Below are positions 9,089 to 18,111 of a stretch of DNA of 64,000 bases, piece after piece. Source of the stretch: Methanoregula sp. (lineage in GTDB: Archaea; Halobacteriota; Methanomicrobia; Methanomicrobiales; Methanospirillaceae); contig JBAZQB010000003.1 in NCBI GenBank assembly GCA_041645435.1, positions 365,998-429,997 of the forward strand, written 5' to 3'. Within the stretch, counting starts at the first letter, position 1. The number at the start of each line of letters is the position of its first letter. The notes under the pieces are model-generated. The model had not been told where the DNA came from. It saw nothing but the letters and a program-made list of their open reading frames with translations, and did not search any database. The position numbers and the translations under genes are program-made.

Positions 9089-10272
9089 TTTTCTGGGAGA
9101 TTGCAAAACGCAATATCAGGATCCACCTGCTCCGCTCATCCCTTGCAATGCTCGGGATTGTCATCGGCGTTGTCGCCATTGCATCCATGGGTATTTTAGG
9201 AAACAGCATGGTCCTCTCAGTGTCCGACAGCCTGAGAACGGTTGGGGACAGTGTCATTGTCACGCCTCATTCGGGGGGAAATGCCCGCGGGTTTGGCGGG
9301 GGCGGGGGTGGTTCCACAGCCCTCACGATCTCCGAGCAGGATTTCCAGCAGATAAAACGGGTGTCCGCACCGAATGTGGCGATACCGGTTCTCCAGACCT
9401 CGGATCGCATGAAACTCGGTGTGGGCAGTGATGATATAGTCGCAGCAGTTTACGGACTAAACCCTGATGATGTCCCGGACTTCCTGAAACTTCAGGAGGG
9501 GGGGTACAGCAGGGGAAATTCCGGGTGTCTTGTGGGATCAACCTTTGCCAAAGACAACAATGTCAAAGTCGGCTCCCGGATTGCCATAGGAACTGACGGG
9601 AGCAAAGGCACCCTGAGGGTGACCGGTATCATCGAGGAACGGGGCATGGCATTTGATGTAAGCACAGATTCTGCCATTGTAGTCACCAAGGACTGGTTCG
9701 ATACTACCTATAACCGGAACGATTACGATAAGATCGTCGTGAAAGTCAAGAATCTTGACGAAATTGCCAGCGTAAAAACCGCCATCGAGAAACAGATGAA
9801 CAGGAGGGATACAACCGTCGATGTGATGGATACCCGTAAAACCATGGAGACCATCTTCCAGGCATTCGGCCAGATCACCACATTCGTCTCTGCAATCGGG
9901 GGCATATCGATGCTTGTCGCCGGTGTATCCATCCTCAATATCATGATGATGTCGGTTACTGAACGGATCAAAGAGATCGGCATCATGCGCAGTATCGGGG
10001 CACAGAGAAAAGAAGTTATGGCAATGTTCCTCTATGAGGCAGTCATTTTAGGAGTTATCGGCAGTGTCATCGGGGGCGTACTGAGCCTTTTGGGAGGGTA
10101 CGCGATCAGCAGCCTGATGCTGCAGACCACAAAATACCTGTTCGTTCCCTCAAGCCTGATCCACATTGCCTATGGAATGACATTTGGCATTATCATCTGC
10201 CTGATCTGCGGTATCTACCCCGCATGGCGTGCTGCTAATCTCAATCCGATCGATGCTCTCAGGCATGAGTGA
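9085..10272 (+). CDS. ABC transporter permease, MacB/FtsX type
   Basis: A 395-aa permease with one N-terminal membrane helix (residues about 15-35), an extracytoplasmic MacB-like core of about 220 residues containing a glycine-rich loop near residue 70, and a C-terminal FtsX domain with three helices (AIGGISMLVAGVSILNIMMM and following). The TERIKEIGIMRSIGAQRKEV coupling loop contacts the ATPase. With its partner genes it is probably an exporter or membrane-stress/lipoprotein-type device. No substrate can be assigned. It is the last gene of the cluster. Confidence 0.92.
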   Translation: MIFWEIAKRNIRIHLLRSSLAMLGIVIGVVAIASMGILGNSMVLSVSDSLRTVGDSVIVTPHSGGNARGFGGGGGGSTALTISEQDFQQIKRVSAPNVAIPVLQTSDRMKLGVGSDDIVAAVYGLNPDDVPDFLKLQEGGYSRGNSGCLVGSTFAKDNNVKVGSRIAIGTDGSKGTLRVTGIIEERGMAFDVSTDSAIVVTKDWFDTTYNRNDYDKIVVKVKNLDEIASVKTAIEKQMNRRDTTVDVMDTRKTMETIFQAFGQITTFVSAIGGISMLVAGVSILNIMMMSVTERIKEIGIMRSIGAQRKEVMAMFLYEAVILGVIGSVIGGVLSLLGGYAISSLMLQTTKYLFVPSSLIHIAYGMTFGIIICLICGIYPAWRAANLNPIDALRHE

Positions 10273-10330
10273 GCAGAAAATTCATTTTTTTAACAGAACC
10301 TTTTAACCGGTTGCGTACATACTGGATCGT

Positions 10331-11209
10331 ATGAGCGCGGCACCCATACCCCTGAATTCTGATCCCGACTGGAACGGGATCTGGAGAGCACGACAGGTTC
10401 TGCACGAGTCATCAAAGCATCATGATGATCCCTCGCATAACTGGAACAAGCGGGAGAATGCCGAGCGGTACGCTTCCACATCCCGCCGTGAATACGACGA
10501 GCGGGTGGAGACCACCATCCATGGTCTGGCTGTTACAAAAGAGTCCCGGGTACTGGATATCGGTGCAGGGCCGGGCACGCTCGCGATTCCGCTTGCGCCA
10601 CGGGTAAAGGAGATTACCGCGATAGAGCCGGGGGAAGGGATGGCAGAAATCCTCAGCGAGCGGATGAGAACGGAGGGAATAACAAATATTTCCATCATCA
10701 AAAAACGCTGGGAGGATATCATTCCCGCACGCGATCTCTCCGGACAGTACGATGTGGTGATCGCGTCGCTCTCCCTTACCATGGAAGATATCCGGCTGGC
10801 TCTCAGGAAGATGGATACGGTATCGCGGGATTCTGTGTACCTGTTCTGGTTTGTGGATCTGCCATTCTGGGAGCGGATGTATGCCGATCTCTGGGAACCT
10901 CTTCACGGATTGCTCTACCATTCTGGGCCAAAAGCAGACTGCCTCTTTGGTGTCCTCTACCAGATGGGGATCTATGCAAACGTGGAGATGCTGCCGCTGA
11001 AAAAAGAGTACCGGTTTACGACAATGGATGAGATGACCGCCTTTTTCCGGCGCCGGTTCAATGTCACGAAGCCGGAACAGGAACGGGTACTGGATAACTA
11101 TCTCAAACCATTGATCCGGACAGAAGGATCGGAGATTGTCATATCAGGAGATTCCACGTTTGCAAAGATCTGGTGGAGAAAAGACGTGAAAAACGGGGAC
11201 GGGGTTTAA
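10331..11209 (+). CDS. Class I SAM-dependent methyltransferase
   Basis: A 292-aa protein with motif I VLDIGAGPGTLAIPLA (about residue 74), the acidic loop ITAIEPGEGMA and a motif near YDVVIASLSL. It belongs to the broad COG2226-like group; the methyl acceptor is unknown. The N-terminal region (PDWNGIWRARQVLHESSKHHDD) resembles uncharacterised methanogen methyltransferases. A TATA-like CCTTTTAACC around 10300-10310 lies about 26 bases before the ATG, consistent with a leaderless transcript. It converges on the aminotransferase gene, 6 bases away. Confidence 0.85.
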   Translation: MSAAPIPLNSDPDWNGIWRARQVLHESSKHHDDPSHNWNKRENAERYASTSRREYDERVETTIHGLAVTKESRVLDIGAGPGTLAIPLAPRVKEITAIEPGEGMAEILSERMRTEGITNISIIKKRWEDIIPARDLSGQYDVVIASLSLTMEDIRLALRKMDTVSRDSVYLFWFVDLPFWERMYADLWEPLHGLLYHSGPKADCLFGVLYQMGIYANVEMLPLKKEYRFTTMDEMTAFFRRRFNVTKPEQERVLDNYLKPLIRTEGSEIVISGDSTFAKIWWRKDVKNGDGV

Positions 11210-11215
11210 AGGGGA

Positions 11216-12355
11216 TTATTTCCCGCCAACCCTGCGAATCCGTCCCATCGCTTCCTTGAGCCTCTCCATCGAGGTTGCATACGAGAGCCGGATCCACCCG
11301 GGGGCATAGAAGGCACTGCCCGGGGTTGCGGCCACATGCCCCTGTTCGAGCCAGCGGGTGGCAATCTCCATATCGTCGCCACCAACTTTGACAAACGCAT
11401 AGAAGGCACCGTCTGCCGGCGCCGTCTCGTAGCCCATCAGGTTCAGTTCGGAGATTACGTATTTTCTCCGTTTGTCAAACTCAGTGCGCATCGCTTCTAC
11501 GCACTGCTGGTCTCCTTTAAGTGCTGCCACGCCGCCCCACATCGCAAACGTGGTTGCCTGGCTGATCGAGTGCTGCTGCACCTTGGACATCTCGCGGATG
11601 ATCTCAACCGGTGCCACCGCATAGCCGAGCCTCCAGCCGGTCATGGCATACGATTTCGAGAACCCGTTTATTGTGATAGTCCGGTGCGCCATATCGCCGA
11701 GTGCCGCAAGGGAGATGTGCTCTTTCCCGTACACCAACTTCTCGTAGATCTCATCCGACATCGCGTAGATATCGTGATCCTCGCAGAGATCGGCAACCAG
11801 CTGCAGGGATTTCTTATCAAACACCGCACCCGATGGATTTGAGGGTGAGTTGACCACGATCATCTTGGTCTTTGCGTTCACCCGCTCCAGCAGGGAGTCA
11901 TCGAGCTGAAAGGTCTTCTGACTGACCGCGTGCTTGACGATCTTTCCCCCCGCGATCTGCACGCAGGGTTCGTACGACACCCATGCGGGCGTGAGCAGGA
12001 TCGTCTCGTCACCGGGGTTCATGACGGCTTCCATCGCTTCGTAGATCGCATCCTTGGCACCGCAGGCAACAATCACCTGTGACGGGGTGCAGGGGAAACG
12101 GTTTTCCTTGGTGATCTTCTCGCTGATGGCAGACAGGAGCTCGGGTATGCCGTTGCTCGGCGCGTAGTGCGTCTCGTTCCGGTTCAGCGCATCGATACAC
12201 GCATCCTTGATATGCTTCGGCGTATCGAAGTCCGGCTCTCCGATCGACATGCTGATGACGTCGATCCCCTCCCGGGTCATCTTCTTGGCCTTATCGGCAA
12301 TCGCAATCGTTGCGGAGGGAGCTACCGCGGCAATCTTTTCCGAGAGCGATCTCAT
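11216..12355 (-). CDS. Class I/II pyridoxal-phosphate aminotransferase (aspartate aminotransferase-like)
   Basis: A 379-aa fold-type I aminotransferase. Seen are SIGEPDFDTP near the N-terminus, VNSPSNPSGAV (PLP ring contact), and NGFSKSYAMTGWRLGY with the PLP lysine and following Arg. This is the subgroup I-gamma layout of aspartate/aromatic aminotransferases; exact substrate is uncertain. Its ATG overlaps the ribH stop (12352-12355), so it is the last gene of the overlapping run class V aminotransferase, ribC, ribH, aminotransferase. Confidence 0.92.
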   Translation of the reverse strand: MRSLSEKIAAVAPSATIAIADKAKKMTREGIDVISMSIGEPDFDTPKHIKDACIDALNRNETHYAPSNGIPELLSAISEKITKENRFPCTPSQVIVACGAKDAIYEAMEAVMNPGDETILLTPAWVSYEPCVQIAGGKIVKHAVSQKTFQLDDSLLERVNAKTKMIVVNSPSNPSGAVFDKKSLQLVADLCEDHDIYAMSDEIYEKLVYGKEHISLAALGDMAHRTITINGFSKSYAMTGWRLGYAVAPVEIIREMSKVQQHSISQATTFAMWGGVAALKGDQQCVEAMRTEFDKRRKYVISELNLMGYETAPADGAFYAFVKVGGDDMEIATRWLEQGHVAATPGSAFYAPGWIRLSYATSMERLKEAMGRIRRVGGK

Positions 12356-12771
12356 TTCAATCGCTTGACAAGCTTGACGGCAGATTCCACGGCACGTTTT
12401 GCGTAATCGATCCGCTCGTTCGCCTCAAGCCGGGTCATACCGGGCCCGGAGATGCCGAGGGTTACCGGCTTTCCAAACTCTAAGGAGAGGTCGATGATCT
12501 TCCGGGCTGCATGCTGCACTACGATTTCGTCGTGCTGCGTGTTGCCCTCGATCACACACCCGATGGTGATGACTGCATCGACTTTTCCTGCCTGGAGCAT
12601 CTTCTTGATCGCAAGCGGCATGTCGTACGCGCCCGGGACATAGATACAGTCCGTTACTTCGGCGCCGAGGAATGCGGCATGTTCCCTGCCTTCGATCTCC
12701 ATCATGTACGTGATGTCACGATTGAATTCCGCGACAACAAATCCCAGTTTTATTGGTTGTGTTTCACACAT
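12352..12771 (-). CDS. ribH: 6,7-dimethyl-8-ribityllumazine synthase
   Basis: The 139-aa product matches lumazine synthase: N-terminal FVVAEFNRD (substrate aromatic ring contact), YVPGAYDMPLA, CVIEGNTQHDEIV (with the catalytic His) and GPGMTRLEA. It condenses 5-amino-6-ribitylamino-uracil with dihydroxybutanone phosphate, the step before riboflavin, which supplies FMN/FAD and also the ribityl pyrimidine used for F420. The gene overlaps the downstream aminotransferase by 4 bases and lies 55 bases after ribC. Confidence 0.95.
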   Translation of the reverse strand: MCETQPIKLGFVVAEFNRDITYMMEIEGREHAAFLGAEVTDCIYVPGAYDMPLAIKKMLQAGKVDAVITIGCVIEGNTQHDEIVVQHAARKIIDLSLEFGKPVTLGISGPGMTRLEANERIDYAKRAVESAVKLVKRLK

Positions 12772-12826
12772 AGCTGATCATCTCTTTTTTATTGAACTTC
12801 ATAAACCCGTACGCTTCTGCAATGCA

Positions 12827-13288
12827 CTAGCGGCGGGCCGGGCCGGCATCCTCAAATCCCTGCCGCTGGCCGGTACCGGCTTCATTCTCCAGATCCCGGG
12901 GGCGAAGGATGAGTTTGACAGCGTTGACCGCATGTTCGCGGGTACGCTGCTCGGCAAGCCAGGCAAGCTCCCTGCCATCCTTTGCCTCGTCCTCGTGCAC
13001 GAACACCTCGATGATATGGGTGTTGGTCATGAGCTGGCAGGTGATAAGTCCCTGCGATGCCTCGTGGGCACAGAGCCGGTCTTTCTCTTTTCCGCCCGGC
13101 ATGCCGAGTGCGATTACGATATCGCAGCGGCGCTCCTCGATCAGTTTCTTGCAGGCAACGGGGAGATCTTTTATTCCCGGCACCGTTGACCGCTCGATCG
13201 CCACGCTCGCGTGCTTCTTGAGCTCGTCGATGGCGATCGCTCCCATGTTGACGCGTGAGAAGGTGGTATCGGCAACGCCCACCTTCAT
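12827..13288 (-). CDS. ribC: Riboflavin synthase, archaeal type
   Basis: The 153-aa product begins MKVGVADTTFSRVNMGAIA and contains ERRCDIVIALGMPGG, CAHEASQGL and LMTNTHIIEVFVHEDEA, the hallmarks of the archaeal RibC, which is related to lumazine synthase and unrelated to the bacterial enzyme. It dismutates two lumazine molecules to riboflavin. It overlaps the upstream class V aminotransferase by 4 bases (13285-13288) and precedes ribH, so the last two riboflavin steps are made together. Confidence 0.94.
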   Translation of the reverse strand: MKVGVADTTFSRVNMGAIAIDELKKHASVAIERSTVPGIKDLPVACKKLIEERRCDIVIALGMPGGKEKDRLCAHEASQGLITCQLMTNTHIIEVFVHEDEAKDGRELAWLAEQRTREHAVNAVKLILRPRDLENEAGTGQRQGFEDAGPARR

Positions 13289-14415
13289 CCCAGCACCTCG
13301 CAGGCAGCAGCAACTCCATCGCCCTGCACTTTGAACCCTGACTTCTTCAGAGCGTGTTGTGTTGCGGCAAGTGTCGCGAGGATTTCGGGTGCACTGACAG
13401 CACCCATGCTGCCGATGCGGAAGATCTTACCTTTCAAGTGATCCTGTCCGCCGGCGATAACGATGCCCATCTTCTTGATGGTCGCACGCATCTCGTCATC
13501 CTTGACACCAGCGGGATACTCAACCGCGGTGACCGTTGAGGAATACCCGTGCTTTGCATCGATCTTCGGGAAGAGGGAGAGACCCCATGCCTTTGCTGCG
13601 GCCTGCACTGCCCCCGACATCCTGTGATGGCGGGTAATCCGGGCTGCCAGACCTTCCTCTTCGATGATGAGGCAGGCTTCACGGAGCGCTAAGAAAAGCG
13701 GGACTGCCGGGGTATACGGCGTCTCCATCGGGGTTCCGGCGGCACTCTTTTTGTACGCGGCAAGGTCGAGGTAATAGGGCGGGTTCTTCGTAAGACGCTC
13801 CCATGCCCGGCTGCTCACCGAGACCATCGCAAGACCCGCAGGTGCGGCAAAACATTTCTGCGAGCCGGTGATGGCGATATCAACGCCCCACTTGTCAGCC
13901 TCAACAGTGTCGCCACCGATGGAGGTGATGCCGTCCATGATGAACAGGGCGTCGTGCTTCTTTGCAAGCTTCCCGACTTCCTGCGCAGGGTTTTTGATAC
14001 CTGCGGACGTCTCGTTGTGCACGAGCGTGACCACCTGGGCACCCTGCTCCAGCCGGGCTTCCAGCGCTGCAAGGTCAAGGGGGGTTCCCCATTCGGACTT
14101 GATCTCGTGCGCTTTTCCGTAGCGCTGGCTGATCTTCAGCATCCGCTCGCCGAACTTCCCGTTAACGAGACACGCGATCTCCTTGTCCTTTCCCACGTTG
14201 GCAATCGCGGCTTCCATGCCGGCAGTGCCGGACCCGCTGATTACCATGAGGTCGTTTGTCGTTCCAAAGGCGGTTTTAAGGACCCGCACACAGTCGGCAT
14301 ACGCGGCACCGAACTCGGCGCTGCGGTGGTTCATTGCCTGACGAATCATAGCATACCTGACCCGTTCCGGCATCGGGACCGGGCCCGGCAACATCAGGAG
14401 AAGTTCTTTTTCCAT
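13285..14415 (-). CDS. Class V pyridoxal-phosphate aminotransferase (alanine-glyoxylate / serine-pyruvate type)
   Basis: A 376-aa class V aminotransferase: LLMLPGPVPMPERVR at the start, HRSAEFGAAY, SGSGTAGMEAAI, and the PLP lysine in ITGSQKCFAAPAG. Archaeal members act as aspartate or alanine-glyoxylate aminotransferases; one branch in methanogens has been linked to aspartate metabolism, but the substrate here is not fixed. It is the first gene of the overlapping riboflavin operon and is driven from the promoter shared with purE. Confidence 0.9.
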   Translation of the reverse strand: MEKELLLMLPGPVPMPERVRYAMIRQAMNHRSAEFGAAYADCVRVLKTAFGTTNDLMVISGSGTAGMEAAIANVGKDKEIACLVNGKFGERMLKISQRYGKAHEIKSEWGTPLDLAALEARLEQGAQVVTLVHNETSAGIKNPAQEVGKLAKKHDALFIMDGITSIGGDTVEADKWGVDIAITGSQKCFAAPAGLAMVSVSSRAWERLTKNPPYYLDLAAYKKSAAGTPMETPYTPAVPLFLALREACLIIEEEGLAARITRHHRMSGAVQAAAKAWGLSLFPKIDAKHGYSSTVTAVEYPAGVKDDEMRATIKKMGIVIAGGQDHLKGKIFRIGSMGAVSAPEILATLAATQHALKKSGFKVQGDGVAAACEVLG

Positions 14416-14429
14416 GGAGATCTGCTCAT

Positions 14430-14450
14430 AGTATATCTATATAAGCACAA
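14430..14450. promoter_or_regulatory. Shared divergent TATA region between purE and the rib operon
   Basis: The 46-base gap between the two divergent genes contains the nearly symmetric TATCTATATAAG (14434-14445). Read rightwards, its centre is about 27-29 bases before the second purE ATG (14471); read leftwards it is about 26 bases before the aminotransferase ATG (14415). One TBP site, or two overlapping ones, may thus serve both directions, each giving a leaderless mRNA. Confidence 0.5.
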
Positions 14451-14461
14451 TATATGTTTGG

Positions 14462-14863
14462 ATGGCAAGTATGGCAGACGTGGCGATCATCTCGGGATCT
14501 GCATCGGACGCAGGCATTACGGACAAGGTCAAAAAGGTCCTTGACGAGAACAAGGTGTCATATGACGCCCAGATCATCTCCGCTCACCGGGATCCCGATA
14601 AGCTGGATGCGTATATCAAAACCAGCAATGCAAAAATTTTCATCGCGATTGCCGGCCTTTCCGCTGCGCTTCCCGGAGTCATTGCATCCAGGTCCGACAA
14701 ACCGGTCATAGGTGTCCCGGTGAGCGGGACGCTGAACGGGATGGATGCCCTGCTCTCGATCGCCCAGATGCCAAAGGGTGTCCCGGTCGCATGCGTTGGG
14801 GTGGACAATGGCGATAACGCGGCGTGGCTGGCTATCCGGATACTGAAACTGACGAAAATGTGA
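14462..14863 (+). CDS. purE: Phosphoribosylaminoimidazole carboxylase catalytic subunit PurE-like
   Basis: The 133-aa product has VAIISGSASDAG, ISAHRDPDKL and GVPVSGTLNGMDALLSIAQM, the PurE fold signature. It acts in purine synthesis at the AIR/CAIR carboxylation step. The sequence IAGLSAALPG lacks the His found in the AAHLPG segment of bacterial class I PurE; this seems to be the archaeal variant, so whether it is a CAIR mutase or a direct AIR carboxylase is open. The second ATG (14471, MADVAIISG) may be the true start given the position of the TATA box. Confidence 0.88.
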   Translation: MASMADVAIISGSASDAGITDKVKKVLDENKVSYDAQIISAHRDPDKLDAYIKTSNAKIFIAIAGLSAALPGVIASRSDKPVIGVPVSGTLNGMDALLSIAQMPKGVPVACVGVDNGDNAAWLAIRILKLTKM

Positions 14864-15079
14864 TTTTCACAATCCTTTTTCGATTTTTTAGCTTTGCAGA
14901 AATTCTTAATAATTTAGGCATTGAACATTAGTTTTTTAGTCAATTATTTACTTCGAAGGCCAAAGATTTTCTAGGGAGTCAAATAAGTTCAATATTTATA
15001 GATTCAATAAAATACTGACTTCTTAGTTAATTCAGTTGTTTGTTCATATCTGGTAATTTTTTTCCGAGAGCAGGGTGTC

Positions 15080-16432
15080 ATGACCGAAAACAAAAACTCA
15101 TCCTTACGCGCTATAGCAATAATTGGCTGTATTTTGGTCATTATAATTGCAGCCGGATCTGTTTTTCTTCTCTCTTCTGAAAAGGATCTTCCGTTGAATT
15201 CAACTTCGGACACTCTATGCCATATTGATTGGTTCGGGAATCTGGAAGACTCATGCGTACCTCTGTTCCGGATCAATGGGATCGATACCTTCCAATATGT
15301 TAATTTTTCCGGGCCGCAGTGGAAGGAGAACACACCTTCCCCGGAAGACAGCAAAATTCTTGCAATGACCGCCCTTGAACCTTTCGGAGGCATGCCACCC
15401 GATGCGGCAGTGGAATCTATTGTTGACTCGCTATGGTCTATTGGAGGTACGTCTGGACATCGTTCAGGACTGGGAAACCGCCGTCTCTCTTACCGTCAGA
15501 GTCCGTACGGAATGCCCATCTACGGAAATGCAGGGGATATGTGGATAGATCTGAATTCCGGGAGAAACCTGAGCGTACTCTCGAAAAAATGGTATTCTCT
15601 TGAAGAAGACGGACTGGTCCATGTCATTCCAGCGTCAGAAGCGTTACGCAGGTTCAAGGAAAACAGCGAGAGAACAAGCCCGGACAGCCAATATAATCTT
15701 ACAATCCATGATATGAAACCGGGATATTCTGCCCCAAGCCAGAATACTTCAGTGTATCTTGAACCTGTCTGGGTGATCAATGCGACGAATGAAATTCTTG
15801 GGACACCTCAGCTTCTGATCATTCCTGCGGGAACTATCCCTGATCAAAAAGAATTGTATGGAAAGAACTTCTTTGGAATTATTCGGAACTTTTCCCAGCT
15901 GAATGGAAAGGTCCCGCAGCCGGATATCACTAGCGAAATGCACAAATATCTTATTGGTACTACCGGCCCCATAGGTGAGGAAGGTACCCAAGAGTCCATT
16001 CGTGCTTTTCTCAATAATCATCTTGTCAACCAGACATACCAGGGAAGGACGGTCAGACTTTACCGGTGCGGAAATGAATATCTCGGAGATTATTCTGTCG
16101 CATCTGCCGGCAATTGTTCTTTCGAGGTGGATTCCTATTCCGGGATGGTGATCAAGGCTTTCGTGGATAATTCCTGTTCGGATATCCGGATCGGGAACCT
16201 GCCGGCAGCAATAAAGAACGATCCGGATTCTGCGAGGAAACTTATCGCTGATTTCGCCCGGAAGCAGTATCGCCAGTATGATGCTCAGGATGTATCTGTG
16301 TTTCCCATGGGTTGGGATGGTGTCTACTACTTAAAAGGAAAATCTGTCTTATTTATCATCGCTTTCGATCCGGTCAGCGGAAATCTCCAGGGCTATCAGG
16401 TATTTAACCATCATTCGGACCTTTCATGTTGA
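15080..16432 (+). CDS. Membrane-anchored protein of unknown function with large extracellular domain
   Basis: A 450-aa protein with one N-terminal membrane helix (AIAIIGCILVIIIAAGSVFLL, about residues 10-30) and the rest outside the cell. The outer domain contains about nine NxS/T sequons and four cysteines in the second half (CGNEYLGDYS region, NCSFE, NSCSD, and the last residue), so glycosylation or disulfides are possible. No family was recognised. Base composition is somewhat more AT-rich than its neighbours. It stands alone after a 216-base AT-rich gap that holds a T-rich terminator-like stretch after purE and a TATA-like CAATATTTATAG near 14990. Confidence 0.75.
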   Translation: MTENKNSSLRAIAIIGCILVIIIAAGSVFLLSSEKDLPLNSTSDTLCHIDWFGNLEDSCVPLFRINGIDTFQYVNFSGPQWKENTPSPEDSKILAMTALEPFGGMPPDAAVESIVDSLWSIGGTSGHRSGLGNRRLSYRQSPYGMPIYGNAGDMWIDLNSGRNLSVLSKKWYSLEEDGLVHVIPASEALRRFKENSERTSPDSQYNLTIHDMKPGYSAPSQNTSVYLEPVWVINATNEILGTPQLLIIPAGTIPDQKELYGKNFFGIIRNFSQLNGKVPQPDITSEMHKYLIGTTGPIGEEGTQESIRAFLNNHLVNQTYQGRTVRLYRCGNEYLGDYSVASAGNCSFEVDSYSGMVIKAFVDNSCSDIRIGNLPAAIKNDPDSARKLIADFARKQYRQYDAQDVSVFPMGWDGVYYLKGKSVLFIIAFDPVSGNLQGYQVFNHHSDLSC

Positions 16433-16477
16433 GCCGCCCGTCCATTAAAATTTTTTCTGGGAATTTGGCAAAAGGGA

Positions 16478-17215
16478 TTATCTCCTCTGTTTCTTACTCT
16501 TCTTCCCCGCCTTCCTTCCGTGCGGGCACGCCCACAAACACAACCCGCAAACGGCAACACCCTGCTCTTTTTCGAGTTTCTTGAAATAACGGTCACAGGC
16601 TGCCGCATCGAACCGGGCCTCCCGGGGCTCATCAGGGTGAAACGGTCTTCCGGTAAAGGCATGCTGCGGGCAGATATCCACACATGCAGTGCATTTACCG
16701 CACTGCTGCTCCATCGGGGACCCGGTCGGGAGGAGCGGTGCATTGGTAAGAACGGTGACCCACCGGACCCGGGGACCGTGTTCTGGCGTTATCAGCAGGC
16801 AGCTCTTGCCGATCCAGCCCAGTCCTGCAAGGTGTGCTGCGAGTTTCTGGGAGAATATGCCGCTGATGTGCTCATCGTCCGTCCGTTTTGAGGCTGGAAC
16901 GGGGAACGCATCGAATCCGGCCCGCTGCAATGTGTTTGCCACCCGGAGCGCTATCTGGTCAAGGGCCAGGTTGACTACATCGTAACTGCTGTGACGGTAC
17001 AGGATCGCGGCGGCAAGGTCCTCTTCCGGCAGGAGATTGACCAAGCTGTCCTGCAGAACCATGCCGATGGTAACCGCTCTCGGGTACTTTGCAACCCGTT
17101 CCCCTCCCTGCGCCAGAATAAAATCATGCGCAGATGAGAGATCCGCAACGCCGAAATTATCCACGCCGAGGGTGTGGGCAAGCGACCGGATTTGTTCGTC
17201 AATATCATCTGACAT
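16478..17215 (-). CDS. QueG-like 4Fe-4S double-cluster protein
   Basis: A 245-aa protein resembling the iron-sulfur half of epoxyqueuosine reductase (QueG) and related methanogen proteins. The segment LAGLGWIGKSCLLITPEHGP is the family hallmark, followed by two [4Fe-4S] motifs, CGKCTACVDICP and CGLCLWACPHG, near the C-terminus. It is shorter than QueG and lacks its HEAT-like C-terminal part. As archaea use archaeosine rather than queuosine in most cases, its substrate is unknown; a cobalamin-linked reductive reaction is one possibility. Confidence 0.82.
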   Translation of the reverse strand: MSDDIDEQIRSLAHTLGVDNFGVADLSSAHDFILAQGGERVAKYPRAVTIGMVLQDSLVNLLPEEDLAAAILYRHSSYDVVNLALDQIALRVANTLQRAGFDAFPVPASKRTDDEHISGIFSQKLAAHLAGLGWIGKSCLLITPEHGPRVRWVTVLTNAPLLPTGSPMEQQCGKCTACVDICPQHAFTGRPFHPDEPREARFDAAACDRYFKKLEKEQGVAVCGLCLWACPHGRKAGKKSKKQRR

Positions 17216-17263
17216 CGTTATGTACCTGAGGTCTATAGGATAATTTCAGGATAGTGGTCGGTC

Positions 17264-18010
17264 TTAAGGATTCTCCATCACAAAGAACGTGTACCCGTAG
17301 TACCGCTTATACTTCCGGTACATGTCCGCTTCGTGCTCCAAGGCATCGAGGAGCGCAGCATTGCCGGGATCCAGCCCGTGTGTCTTTCGGAATTCTGCAA
17401 TCCGGGCAAGCATCGGGACATGGTAGTTCTCCCACCACCCGGATTCCGGCAGCCGGTACGTTGCAACAAGGCGGAGCCCGGCCCGCTTGATCCGCTCCTT
17501 CATCTCCTCTTCAGGCACGGGGACGTATCCCTCACTCTCCCACCATTTCATGAGCTCTTCCGGGGGATTGGGCTCGAACCAGTTGGCATCTGATACGACC
17601 ATGTAGCCGCCTTTTTTCAAGAGCGGTTTCCAGAGGTTGAGGCCCTTCTCAAAGCCGACAATGAAGATAGCTCCCTCCGACCAGATGAGGTCGAACTGTC
17701 CCGGATCAAAGGGGAGGGAATCCATCGAAGCGCAAACGGTTTTGATTCGTCCCGCCGTGCCATCCTCCTTTGCTTTTTTGCTGACCGCATCGAGAAATGG
17801 CTGGTGGTTGTCAACCGCAGTGATGGAACTGGAAGTCAGTGCGGCAAGGTCCCGGGTCTGGGTTCCGCTCCCGCACCCGATATCAAGGACCCGTGCCCCC
17901 GGGGGGAGGGGGGGAAGATATGAAAATGCTTTCCTTGTTGCACCCGAACACCCCGGGCCCTGCCGGGGGAGGGATTCGAATACCTTGTAAAAAAACGGTG
18001 GTAATGACAT
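17264..18010 (-). CDS. Class I SAM-dependent methyltransferase
   Basis: The product begins MSLPPFFYKVFESLPRQGPG and has motif I ARVLDIGCGSGTQTRDLA, an acidic VDNHQPFLD motif II and DLIWSEGAIF around motif IV. It is about 248 aa. The ATG at 18008-18010 is preferred; a longer frame upstream adds residues without resemblance to methyltransferases and would run into the divergent transporter's promoter. The C-terminus with many Tyr/Lys (MYRKYKRYYGYTFFVME) is common in methanogen members. Substrate unknown. Confidence 0.86.
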   Translation of the reverse strand: MSLPPFFYKVFESLPRQGPGCSGATRKAFSYLPPLPPGARVLDIGCGSGTQTRDLAALTSSSITAVDNHQPFLDAVSKKAKEDGTAGRIKTVCASMDSLPFDPGQFDLIWSEGAIFIVGFEKGLNLWKPLLKKGGYMVVSDANWFEPNPPEELMKWWESEGYVPVPEEEMKERIKRAGLRLVATYRLPESGWWENYHVPMLARIAEFRKTHGLDPGNAALLDALEHEADMYRKYKRYYGYTFFVMENP

Positions 18011-18111
18011 GATACTCTCAAAATTGGACTGAGGGTTTTGAGTGCTTTGTGGTCGGCAGGATATAACCAGACAATAATCCTCATCTCCCGGCAGATCCAA
18101 CCATTTCTTCC

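Noticed and set aside
14864..15079. Possible RNA gene in the AT-rich gap after purE
   Set aside because: No tRNA T-loop motif or stable cloverleaf could be found; the gap looks like a terminator plus a promoter.
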